Assembly: GCA_022843745.1 (NCBI GenBank)
Contig: JALHNB010000048.1
Coordinates: 1-55,047 of the forward strand
Length of the DNA: 55,047 nt
DNA from: Anaerolineae bacterium
GTDB taxonomy: Bacteria; Chloroflexota; Anaerolineae; Aggregatilineales; Phototrophicaceae
Direction of reading: 5' to 3'
Shown: piece after piece, positions 9,853 through 18,684 of the stretch
Numbering within the stretch: position 1 is the stretch's first letter
Layout of the letters: each line of letters begins with the position of its first letter
Made by a program: the position numbers and the translations under genes
Notes under the pieces: generated by a model
What the model was told of the DNA's origin: nothing
Databases searched by the model: none
What the model saw: only the letters and a program-made list of their open reading frames with translations

Positions 9853-12800
9853 AATTAACTTATTTACCCTGGATGAGGAGGTGCATTGCCGCCTCAATAA
9901 CGACTATCGACACGCTTGATAACACTCTGCCCGCCCGCGTGTCATTTCGTGTGGGCGTTGTCGGCGGCGATGCTGCCGGATTGCCGGCGGAGCCGAGCGG
10001 CTTGAACGTGCAGTTATACGGCCCCGGCGACATTCTTGGCATTGACCCTCAAGAAATCATCCGTATAGAGCCCGAACGCCTCGCGAACGATTTCATGCCC
10101 AATAACTTCGTCTGTATCGAGTTCGATACCCCGGACTTTCCCTGGTTATTCACGCCAGCGGTTCCCAACAACAACCAGCAGCTTCGTCCCTGGCTGTGCC
10201 TGGTAGTACTGCCGAAGGATGAGAAAATCATCGAGTTCCTACCGGGGATGCCGCTGCCCATTCTGCACGTCAAGAGTGCCAAGCACGACTTGCCTGATCT
10301 CAGCGAATCGTGGGCATGGGCACACACCCAAATCGCCGATCAGGTGACTAGCCCGGAAACGCTGCAAACCATCGTGGACACACAGCCGGAGAGCACCCTC
10401 TCGCGGCTGATATGTCCACGCAAACTCGAAGCAGGCAAAACCTACGTCGCTTGTGTGGTGCCAACATTTGCAGTCGGCGTGAATGCGGGTCGCGGCATTA
10501 CATCCCCCGATAACGCGCTCCTAGAGCCAGCCTGGACAGAGGCAAGCGGTGCAGTTGATCTGCCCGTCTATTATCATTGGGAATTTTCTGCTGGTGAGGA
10601 GGGTGATTTCAAGGCGCTTGTCAAGCGGCTGGATGCACGTCCACTTGATGTAGACACGCTTGGCGGGCGCGCACTCACGGTCATCGGCCTGCCCGACACT
10701 CCTGCGCGCTTTGAAGGACCGCTTGGTGCGCCTGGTATGGAGGGCGGTGAGCCGGCAGCTGCCACACGCGATAAACTGCTCCAACTCATCAATGAATCAC
10801 AAGATCCTCTTGCGCCGCCGATCTACGGGCGCTGGCACGCAGGTAAGACTGAGGTGAAAGCTGAACAGCCAGTGCCGCAGTGGCTATACGATCTGAACAT
10901 TGATGTTCGTTGGCGCACCGCTGCTGGTCTGGGCGTGCGCGTCGTCCAAGAACACCAAGAAGAATTGATGGATGAGGCATGGCGTCAAGTGTCTGGGATT
11001 CTCAAGGCAAACCAAGCCCTTCGTCAGGCACAGCTTGCTCGTACAGGAAGCCAGAGCTTACATACGGCACTGTTCACTTCGTCCCCTCAAATAATCTTAC
11101 AGATCACGGCACCTGTGCACACACGAGTGCTTATTACGGTTGGTGGACAGGCAGCGCGCACGCCGAGGCAGGTGTTCGCGGATAGCGACGTGCCAACTGC
11201 CCTGGTCTCATCGGCCTTTCGCCGTCTGGCCCGTCCGCGCGGCCCGTTGTCGCGGCGTATCGGCTCTGAGCAGCATTGGATGGATGTGCTCACCCTCGCT
11301 AACAGTGGTGTGGCAGATTACCGGCCCTTCGTGCCTTCCCGAAACGCCCCCAATGGTGCCGTCTCGCCGGAAGATTTGAAGCGGGGATTTTTCCCGACCA
11401 GCACGCCAACGCCGACAGAGACGCCGACGAATACCGAAACACCAACAGAAACACCCACCAGCACGCCAACGCCGACAGAGACGCCGACGAATACCGAAAC
11501 ACCAACAGAAACACCCACCAGCACCGAGACACCAACGGGAACACCCACGGATACCGAAACACCAACAGAAACACCCACCAGCACCGAGACACCAACGGGA
11601 ACACCCACGGATACCCCGATGGTTGTCACTCCCTTTGCTGCCTTCACATCTGACATGACGTTCGGAACAGCACCGCTGACCGTTCAGTTCACCGATCAAT
11701 CGACGGGCAATATTGATGCCTTCATATGGGACTTCGGCGATGGCGGTACGAGTACTGAACCCGACCCCGCATACACTTACACTGAACCCGGCACGTACGC
11801 TGTCATGCTCACTGTCACAGGCCCAGGCGGCAGCAATAGTTCAGCGTCCGTCATCAACGTCAACGACTCTTCCAGCACCGACACAGGAGGAATAGGGACA
11901 CCTATAGGATCAAACTGGAATGACTATGACTATGACTATGACGCGATATTAAAATCCGCTGAGGCGCGTGCGCTCGCAGATGACGCGCTCGCCAGGCACA
12001 TGGCGCGCCTAAAAGCAGTCGAGCCGCCCGATCGAGAGGAACCACCATTCCGCGCACTGCCACTGGCTGAGATGATTGCGCAGTTGAAAGATAAACTCAA
12101 CCCGGAGCAGACAATTAAGCGTCGCTTTGAGGCACGACTTGACCGTGAGCTGACGGGTGATGACCCGTTAGAGCCGATCATGGCAGCGCCCGTCTTTCAG
12201 GTGCCGGCTTACGAGCTTCTGAGGGATCTTTCGCAAGAGCTGCTACTGCCAGGCGCGGAAAATGTCCCGCCGAATAGTGTCGTCGGCCTCGGCACCAACC
12301 CCCGCGCCATCGAAGCGTTTATGGTCGGCCTCAACCATGAGATGAGCCGCGAATTGCTGTGGCGCGAGTTCCCCACCGACCAGCGTGGCACTTACTTCCG
12401 CTATTTCTGGGATACGCGCAGTCAGGGTACGCTCGTTCCGGACATCCCCCGCATGACCGAGTGGTTGGGCGCGCTCGGCGATCATATGACAGGGGGAAGC
12501 TCACAATTTATCCTCCTTGTGCGCGGCGAATTGCTGCGCCGTTATCCGCGCACAGTGATTCTACTCGCGCCCGCCATCGATGCCGCTGGCAAGCGAGTTG
12601 TAGATAAGTCGGGCAAGGAACGTTACCCCATATTTCATGGTACGCTCAAACCAGATATGACCTTCCTCGGCTTTGACCTTACGCCCGACGAAGTGAGCGG
12701 AGCGGATGGCAAGCCGGGTTGGTTCGTCGTATTTCAAGAGCCGCCTACCGAGATGCGCTTTGGTCTCGAAGCCGAGCCGCAGCCGGTAGACGGTTTGGAT

Positions 12801-13004
12801 GACCTGTCGTGGGCAGATGTGCAAACCACACCCGGTGGTTACTTGAAAATCGGCGCGAACGCACCAACGGGCTTCATCACCTATGACCCGGACGGCACAC
12901 GCTGGGGTGCTAAGACGACCAGTGCCCGGATCGCGCATATCACGCGGCAGAAACCGTTCCGTGCGCTGCGTCATGGCAGTGACCTGCTACCCCACTCAAA
13001 TTAA
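9849..13004 (+). CDS. Large protein of unknown family with inserted Thr-Pro linker and PKD domain
   Basis: It starts on the ATG of an ATGA overlap. The 1051-residue product has an N-terminal conserved block (about 1-510) with motifs such as YGPGDILGIDP, IEFDTPDFPWLFTPA and RPWLCLVVLPKDE. A Thr-Pro-Glu repeat linker follows (about 517-590), then one PKD domain (about 594-675, with FIWDFGDGG and YTEPGTYAVMLTV). A second conserved block (about 690-1051) has EFPTDQRGTYFRYFWD, LLVRGELLRRYPRTV and FLGFDLTPDE. The two outer blocks read like parts of one widespread uncharacterised family into which linker and PKD were inserted. No signal peptide is evident. PKD domains usually bind proteins or polysaccharides outside the cell. 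Position within the operon suggests a joint complex with its neighbours. Confidence 0.55.
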   Translation: MKLTYLPWMRRCIAASITTIDTLDNTLPARVSFRVGVVGGDAAGLPAEPSGLNVQLYGPGDILGIDPQEIIRIEPERLANDFMPNNFVCIEFDTPDFPWLFTPAVPNNNQQLRPWLCLVVLPKDEKIIEFLPGMPLPILHVKSAKHDLPDLSESWAWAHTQIADQVTSPETLQTIVDTQPESTLSRLICPRKLEAGKTYVACVVPTFAVGVNAGRGITSPDNALLEPAWTEASGAVDLPVYYHWEFSAGEEGDFKALVKRLDARPLDVDTLGGRALTVIGLPDTPARFEGPLGAPGMEGGEPAAATRDKLLQLINESQDPLAPPIYGRWHAGKTEVKAEQPVPQWLYDLNIDVRWRTAAGLGVRVVQEHQEELMDEAWRQVSGILKANQALRQAQLARTGSQSLHTALFTSSPQIILQITAPVHTRVLITVGGQAARTPRQVFADSDVPTALVSSAFRRLARPRGPLSRRIGSEQHWMDVLTLANSGVADYRPFVPSRNAPNGAVSPEDLKRGFFPTSTPTPTETPTNTETPTETPTSTPTPTETPTNTETPTETPTSTETPTGTPTDTETPTETPTSTETPTGTPTDTPMVVTPFAAFTSDMTFGTAPLTVQFTDQSTGNIDAFIWDFGDGGTSTEPDPAYTYTEPGTYAVMLTVTGPGGSNSSASVINVNDSSSTDTGGIGTPIGSNWNDYDYDYDAILKSAEARALADDALARHMARLKAVEPPDREEPPFRALPLAEMIAQLKDKLNPEQTIKRRFEARLDRELTGDDPLEPIMAAPVFQVPAYELLRDLSQELLLPGAENVPPNSVVGLGTNPRAIEAFMVGLNHEMSRELLWREFPTDQRGTYFRYFWDTRSQGTLVPDIPRMTEWLGALGDHMTGGSSQFILLVRGELLRRYPRTVILLAPAIDAAGKRVVDKSGKERYPIFHGTLKPDMTFLGFDLTPDEVSGADGKPGWFVVFQEPPTEMRFGLEAEPQPVDGLDDLSWADVQTTPGGYLKIGANAPTGFITYDPDGTRWGAKTTSARIAHITRQKPFRALRHGSDLLPHSN
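11401..11615 (+). repeat. 60-bp tandem repeats coding for Thr-Pro-Glu linker
   Basis: The 60-bp units at 11401-11460 and 11461-11520 are identical. Two further units at 11521-11580 and 11581-11615 (partial) share the second half and differ in the first. They encode alternating TPT, ETPT and TGTPT steps. Such linkers are common between domains of secreted Chloroflexota proteins and can vary in copy number by slippage. Confidence 0.9.
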
Positions 13005-13020
13005 TCTTAGGAGAGTCGCA

Positions 13021-16000
13021 GTGCCACCCATTACTACACTTCAAGAGCTATTCAATTTACGGAAACAAATCGACCATCAACGCACAAATGTTGTGCCGCC
13101 GCTCACTGCTGAGGTCCAGCGACTGGCTGCGGTCGGCGCGCAGCTTTGCTCCGACCGCGATATAAAAAACTCCACCTTAAAGAATGCGCAATTTTATCTA
13201 GACACAGTGTATGCAAAACGGGATGCAATTCCGCTGTTAGAGACGGAAAGTGCTAATCTCGACAGTCAAATCAGCAATATACAGGTGATGATTGATGATT
13301 TGCAGTTGGAAGTCGGTCAATTTGGGCCCGAAGACGAATTGCCACCGTTCTTGCAGAATCGGCTTCGTCACCCTAGATCTCAGATCTCTCAATTAAAAGC
13401 CGATATGGGCCCCCTTAAAGAGAATAGAGATACAAAGGAAAATAGTTTACATCAGTACCAAAGCGAAGCCACACCCGAAGCTATTGCCGCTGCTGAGCAG
13501 GCCCTCGATACAGCAAAAACGGATTTGACCTTTACACAGCAGCAACTTGACGAAAACGAGCCTCAACTTATACAGGCTGAGGGCGCGGAACGAGCTGCAA
13601 AACAACTGCTGTTGGGATTAGAAACTGATCTTCAGCAGAAGTATGACAGCTTGATCGGCAGCCTGAACGGGCAAGTGCCGTTGGCCCTGCTGCCGGTGCG
13701 GCTAGAGACACGCTACGTGGAGCAGACCGGCGGCAGTTACGAGCTGCGTGTGCGTATTTATCCCGATGATGTTCATCAGAACGCCCACCAACCAGATTTA
13801 ACTCCGCTGGAGATCACTTGGGGGGAAAATTTTTGGGTCGCCTGTTGGAAAGCGGGCCAGCGTACGGGCCAGCACCTACCAGCATGGGCCCAACTCGTGC
13901 AGCAGTTCGGCGCGGCGCGCGCGACTTACATTGCCGAGATTATGGCTCCGTCAGACCTCACGACGGATGAGGCGGAGTTTCCAGATGTGCCAACCAGCCA
14001 GAGCCGCTGGCAGCGTTCTCCGCACACTACCCTCATGCCTGACCGCTGGGTTGTGTTAGCCTTTGGCCGCGATGCGCAAACCGGGCAGCTTGTCCCGAAG
14101 CGGTATTCGCCCGCTTTTGGGGAGCTAATCCCCCACCCGCTTCACACCGGGTTATCTTTGGAGAAAAACTCCACTGACGGCAGTCTGCTTGATGAGGACG
14201 TGAACTGGAAAGCCGATTGGGACCGGGCAGTTGTGCTTGGCATGGGCGTAACGATGGTTCTTACAGCGGAGGAGGCGAATGAGAATATCGCTGTGTTGTT
14301 AGCGCTGGGTGTGAAGGCCACGCTGGACGAGAATGACTCACTCGCGCTGTTAGCCGAGACGCTCGACGCGCACCGCCTGACCGATGGCCTGGGCATTGTG
14401 CCACAGGGTATGCCAACCAATAATGCTGACCAGCAGTCCGGCTATACCTCGAGTAATGAGCAATATCAACTCACAATACCCGGTCAAGTTCCAACCTTCG
14501 CGCCTGATTCCAACCATCAGCGGCTTAAAGAGGCTCTAGGTTTTGCGAGTGAAACGCCGATCACACGTGTTCCATACGCCATAGCCGATGAGCAGTCCAT
14601 ACCCCGTCACATGAATACGGTGCTGTGGCCGGCGACGTGGGGTTACTTCCTGCGGCACATCATGGGCGATATGTTCACTGAGGCGCAGATATCGGCATGG
14701 CGGGCACATTTTGTCAATTATGTGCGTGCCCGTGGGCCGTTACCAGTGCTGCGCGCTGGTCGGCAGCCCTATGGTGTGTTGCCAGTGATGTCGCTTGACG
14801 ACTCGAAAACCAGTTACGCAGATACTCCATCGCTCAACTTGTTCTTCATGCATATTCACGAGCGCGCTCCAGCAGATTCATACTTATTCGAGATTTTATA
14901 TCGTGGCGTTCAAAACATTAGTGGGGAAACACCGATATGGAGCATCGAACAGCAACTAGATTTTGTCACTTCCGGTCTAAAGGCAATCTGCTCAATTGGA
15001 AATAGTCGTTTTGCTGTATTTTTTACAAATGAGGGTTTTGATCGCTTTCATATTCTCGATTTGAGTAAGACAGCTCCGCGGTCCTGGACAGAAATCCGTT
15101 CGGAATTGGATATGCTTCAAATAGGTAATCTCCTAGCTGTGACGACGTATGAGGACAGGGGAAGTCAGCACTACGCATTATTGACCGTAGTAGAAACAAG
15201 GCCTATTTTGCACCTTAGCACACCAATTTCACCTGAAGGCACCGTTTCTGGCGATGGATGGCGTTCCTTCGACGTTGCAGGATCTGTACCAGGGGATGTG
15301 GTTGCGATAGGTATAACTGCAATTAAAGAGAATGGTGAACCCGGATGGGTTGTTGCTTATGCTACTACATCTGGAGAAATCGTTCTTCACATGATTTCTC
15401 CCTTTGTCGAGGTTCCACCGTGGTTGTTTATTGACAGCTTTGTTTTGGATGCACCTCAGATACCTCTATCATATGTGCGCGCACTTAGTTTAGCAGTAGG
15501 TGATTTTGCAGGTTACGGCACACAGGATCTGGTGGTGTTCGTGGTGTATAGTAAGATTATTGAAGCCAACAGTGATAATCGCTATATCCCACCTAATCTG
15601 TATGGTCAGTATGCACTTTATCGCGAATTCGACTTCACTGAGGGGATTGAGCTTGTGCCAGATACTGTGCATGTCCCTAACGTGAGGTTTCAAGCAGGCA
15701 ACGGAGGCACAGCGATGGCGCTGTTGCCGCCTAGCCAACAGACTAGTAAACCGATTGAACGTATCTTCTATAGTGCATTGTACAAGCACTGGCTGAACGC
15801 CGCGCATGCCAGTGTCCCAAAGATTGCGGGAAGTCCCAATCCTGATAGTGACTTACTGCGTCTCCTGAGCATTCGTCCAGGCTCCTATCATGTGAATGCC
15901 CGGCCAGTATGGGGTTGGGAGTACATGCAGGCTTATTGGCAGATGAATGGTGAGACGATTCCACCAAATGCGCTCGAACTCCTGCGTAATAATTATACAA

Positions 16001-18681
16001 CATCCGTACTATACAATGATTTGAAACTATTTTGGGAGCCGCGCCAGATTGACCGGCTGGTGACCGACTGGGGCTTCGATGTAAACTTGCCATTGGTGAT
16101 GCTTCCTAAGGAGGAGACACCAAATTATATCGCGTGGATGGTAGAAGATTCCCCCTCAAAAATCTGGGCGCAAGTTATAGACTCCACAATGGATCGGAAG
16201 CCTGTACCAACCCTACTATATCATCTACTACGACATTCAACGCTCCTAGCTTATGCTGAGGCAGCATCCACTCTCTTTGACCCGGCGTTCCATCATCTTG
16301 ATGAGCCGGAGTTGGTTGATGCCTTGATCGATTTTGATGTCGAATCTACCACGCCGCTGCGTGACCTCTTCGGCACCACAAATAGACCACTGCCATATGG
16401 TGATAACCTATATAATGCATATCAGAATGGCACACTCAACCTAGAATTTTCAGAACAGCGCGCGTTGAAAGAACACCTAGATAGCTTAAAAATTCTCGCC
16501 GAGCTGTTTTCACCAGATATGGCTGTCGCATTTGAAACGGCACTTACGGAAACACTTGACTTGGCCTCACATAGACTGGATGCTTTTATCACGTCAGCAG
16601 CAACACGTCGGCTACGCTCAATCCGTGCCGCCCAGCCGACAGGCCTACACATCGGCGGATATGGCTGGGTGGAGAACTTGAGCCTACCGCAGACGCGCAC
16701 TGAGCGTACCACTGATGGTTTCGTACACGCACCATCGATTAATCAAGCGAAGGCAGCCGCCGTCCTGTTAAGTGGCTACCGGGCGCGTGGGGGTGAGGCG
16801 GCATACGGTATGGACTTGTCGTCGGAGCGTGTGCGTACAGCAATCCAGCTTCTCGACGGTGTTCGACATGAACAGCCGCTTGGGGCACTTCTTGGCTACC
16901 GTTTCGAACGGGCCTTGCACGAACACTATCCTGATTTGGAGCTAGACAAATTTATTGATCCATTTCGTAGTCTGGCACCGCAAGTGGCCAACAAGCTCAC
17001 TATGGATGAGAAACCAGTGGAGGCAGTTGCCGCCCGGAATGTGGTAGATGGACTTAAGTTAATGCGCATGTGGCAGGGTGACAAAGGGAAGGTGAACGCT
17101 CTAATGCCGATCAATGCAGTAGAACGAGCAGCAATCGAAGCAGAATTAAACGTACTAAGCGATGCTGCAGACGCCGTGCGTGATGTGCTGATGGCTGAGA
17201 GCGTCTACCAGGTCACACATGGGAATATGCTGCGCGCGGGTGCCAGCCTGGAAGCGTTAGAGCGTGGTGAGACGCCGCCAGACACACTGGAATTTTTGCA
17301 CACGCCGCGTACTGGCATCGAGTTGACCCATCGACTGTTCATTCTCTTTAGCGGTGAGAGTACACCAGACGGGGATGCTCACCCACGCGCCCAGGCCGAG
17401 CCGCGCTTAAATGCCTGGGCACAAAGCCTGTTTGCGCAGCTAATCACCGCTGCCAAATGCGCCGTGCATAGTTGGTATGAAGATGGCAATGAGCTTCCAA
17501 TGCGTACTGTAACGCTGACGGCGCTGGATCTCAATCCGCTCGACTTAATTTATGCGACCGATGGCGAACTCCAGCGCCGCGCCGCTTACTCTGCAGATAG
17601 TACAGATGCCGCTCGAATAGAGGTCGATTTTACGGACATGGCGGAAATACTAGAAGTCGCACGGGTGATGCGAGAGACCATCACATCAGCACGCGCCCTC
17701 ACGCCGGAGGATGTCTCTCTAACAGGCGAGTCCAACGCAGTGCTTGCAGAATATGCTGTGCGTGTAGGCACTGCCGAGGCCGCACTTGACCTATTAAATG
17801 TGCATTTAGGTGCGACGGAACCCAAATCACTACGAGAGGCGCTCCTTCATGCGGCGAACTTTGGGCTAGAGGGCGCAGTGCCCTCCCCAGGAGAAGATGT
17901 CGCTGCATTGCTTGAACGAGCTGCAGATGTTCTTCTCCAGGTAAACGATCGTCGTGCGCTGCGCACGACGATTGTCAATGTAGCACCTGGCACGGAGGCA
18001 CGGGCACAGTTCGCGCACTATGATGCACGGATGCGGGCAGTTTTTGGTCGGGGATTCGTCAGCTTGCCGGCTTTTGCCACACCAGCGGAGTTAGTGTCGG
18101 CCTTTGCTGCGCCCTTGGCTGATACAGTCGATGAGGTGATCCCCTGGTTCAACCGCGCTGCTCAGGTGCGGGCAGGCGTGGCCCGGTTGAACACTGCCCT
18201 GCTCTACGCCGAAGCGCTCACTGGTGTTGTGCCAGCCTTCACAGTGGGACAGTTCGCGCCGTCTGACGAGTTAAATGTATGGGTGGGGCGCAGCCAAGTG
18301 CCCCTAGCTGGTCGCGTCTCAATGGTCGCGCACACGCCGTTTAGTTTTAATGCTGCCATGGGCACTATCGCTGGCCTATACATCGACTCCTGGACGGAGA
18401 GTGTGCCCAATGAGAAGCAGGATACTGGCGTGGTGTTCCACTACAATGCACCGAGCACGCAGGCACCTCAGGCCATTCTGTTGGCCGTTCCACCTGAGAA
18501 TCAAACGATGTGGTCGCTAGAATTGCTAGCACAAACGCTGCTGGAAACCTTGGACCTTATTCGCATTCGTGGTGTCACGCCGGACATGCTTGGCCTGGGA
18601 CACTTCTTGCCAGCTCTCTATCTGGCGTTCAATCTCGATCATCAGACCGTCTCAACCGACCTTTACCCGAAAGAAGACTAA
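13021..18681 (+). CDS. Very large protein of unknown family with coiled coil and FG-GAP-like insertion
   Basis: I place the start at GTG 13021, which has AGGAGAG at about 13010-13016 and removes a 122-bp overlap with the previous gene. The product has 1886 residues. Residues 1-215 are coiled-coil-like. A conserved block follows with PVRLETRYVE, RVRIYPDDVH and LRAGRQPYGVLPVMS. Residues about 620-890 look like an inserted beta-propeller segment, including AVGDFAGYGTQDLVVFVV, an FG-GAP-like calcium-loop motif. The C-terminal 1000 residues are mainly helical, with LRLLSIRPGSYHVN and IRGVTPDMLGLGHFLPALYLAFN near the ends. There is no signal peptide and no enzyme motif I recognise. A scaffold or surface-assembly role is possible but unproven. 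Confidence 0.55.
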   Translation: MPPITTLQELFNLRKQIDHQRTNVVPPLTAEVQRLAAVGAQLCSDRDIKNSTLKNAQFYLDTVYAKRDAIPLLETESANLDSQISNIQVMIDDLQLEVGQFGPEDELPPFLQNRLRHPRSQISQLKADMGPLKENRDTKENSLHQYQSEATPEAIAAAEQALDTAKTDLTFTQQQLDENEPQLIQAEGAERAAKQLLLGLETDLQQKYDSLIGSLNGQVPLALLPVRLETRYVEQTGGSYELRVRIYPDDVHQNAHQPDLTPLEITWGENFWVACWKAGQRTGQHLPAWAQLVQQFGAARATYIAEIMAPSDLTTDEAEFPDVPTSQSRWQRSPHTTLMPDRWVVLAFGRDAQTGQLVPKRYSPAFGELIPHPLHTGLSLEKNSTDGSLLDEDVNWKADWDRAVVLGMGVTMVLTAEEANENIAVLLALGVKATLDENDSLALLAETLDAHRLTDGLGIVPQGMPTNNADQQSGYTSSNEQYQLTIPGQVPTFAPDSNHQRLKEALGFASETPITRVPYAIADEQSIPRHMNTVLWPATWGYFLRHIMGDMFTEAQISAWRAHFVNYVRARGPLPVLRAGRQPYGVLPVMSLDDSKTSYADTPSLNLFFMHIHERAPADSYLFEILYRGVQNISGETPIWSIEQQLDFVTSGLKAICSIGNSRFAVFFTNEGFDRFHILDLSKTAPRSWTEIRSELDMLQIGNLLAVTTYEDRGSQHYALLTVVETRPILHLSTPISPEGTVSGDGWRSFDVAGSVPGDVVAIGITAIKENGEPGWVVAYATTSGEIVLHMISPFVEVPPWLFIDSFVLDAPQIPLSYVRALSLAVGDFAGYGTQDLVVFVVYSKIIEANSDNRYIPPNLYGQYALYREFDFTEGIELVPDTVHVPNVRFQAGNGGTAMALLPPSQQTSKPIERIFYSALYKHWLNAAHASVPKIAGSPNPDSDLLRLLSIRPGSYHVNARPVWGWEYMQAYWQMNGETIPPNALELLRNNYTTSVLYNDLKLFWEPRQIDRLVTDWGFDVNLPLVMLPKEETPNYIAWMVEDSPSKIWAQVIDSTMDRKPVPTLLYHLLRHSTLLAYAEAASTLFDPAFHHLDEPELVDALIDFDVESTTPLRDLFGTTNRPLPYGDNLYNAYQNGTLNLEFSEQRALKEHLDSLKILAELFSPDMAVAFETALTETLDLASHRLDAFITSAATRRLRSIRAAQPTGLHIGGYGWVENLSLPQTRTERTTDGFVHAPSINQAKAAAVLLSGYRARGGEAAYGMDLSSERVRTAIQLLDGVRHEQPLGALLGYRFERALHEHYPDLELDKFIDPFRSLAPQVANKLTMDEKPVEAVAARNVVDGLKLMRMWQGDKGKVNALMPINAVERAAIEAELNVLSDAADAVRDVLMAESVYQVTHGNMLRAGASLEALERGETPPDTLEFLHTPRTGIELTHRLFILFSGESTPDGDAHPRAQAEPRLNAWAQSLFAQLITAAKCAVHSWYEDGNELPMRTVTLTALDLNPLDLIYATDGELQRRAAYSADSTDAARIEVDFTDMAEILEVARVMRETITSARALTPEDVSLTGESNAVLAEYAVRVGTAEAALDLLNVHLGATEPKSLREALLHAANFGLEGAVPSPGEDVAALLERAADVLLQVNDRRALRTTIVNVAPGTEARAQFAHYDARMRAVFGRGFVSLPAFATPAELVSAFAAPLADTVDEVIPWFNRAAQVRAGVARLNTALLYAEALTGVVPAFTVGQFAPSDELNVWVGRSQVPLAGRVSMVAHTPFSFNAAMGTIAGLYIDSWTESVPNEKQDTGVVFHYNAPSTQAPQAILLAVPPENQTMWSLELLAQTLLETLDLIRIRGVTPDMLGLGHFLPALYLAFNLDHQTVSTDLYPKED

Positions 18682-18684
18682 ATT

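Noticed and set aside
11208-11699. Minus-strand frames rich in Val/Gly/Trp/Cys repeats
   Set aside because: They are translations of the opposite strand of the Thr-Pro linker repeats and have no independent support.
12883-13020. Upstream start of the 1886-residue protein at 12883
   Set aside because: It would overlap the preceding gene by 122 bp without a ribosome-binding site, whereas GTG 13021 has AGGAGAG at good distance.
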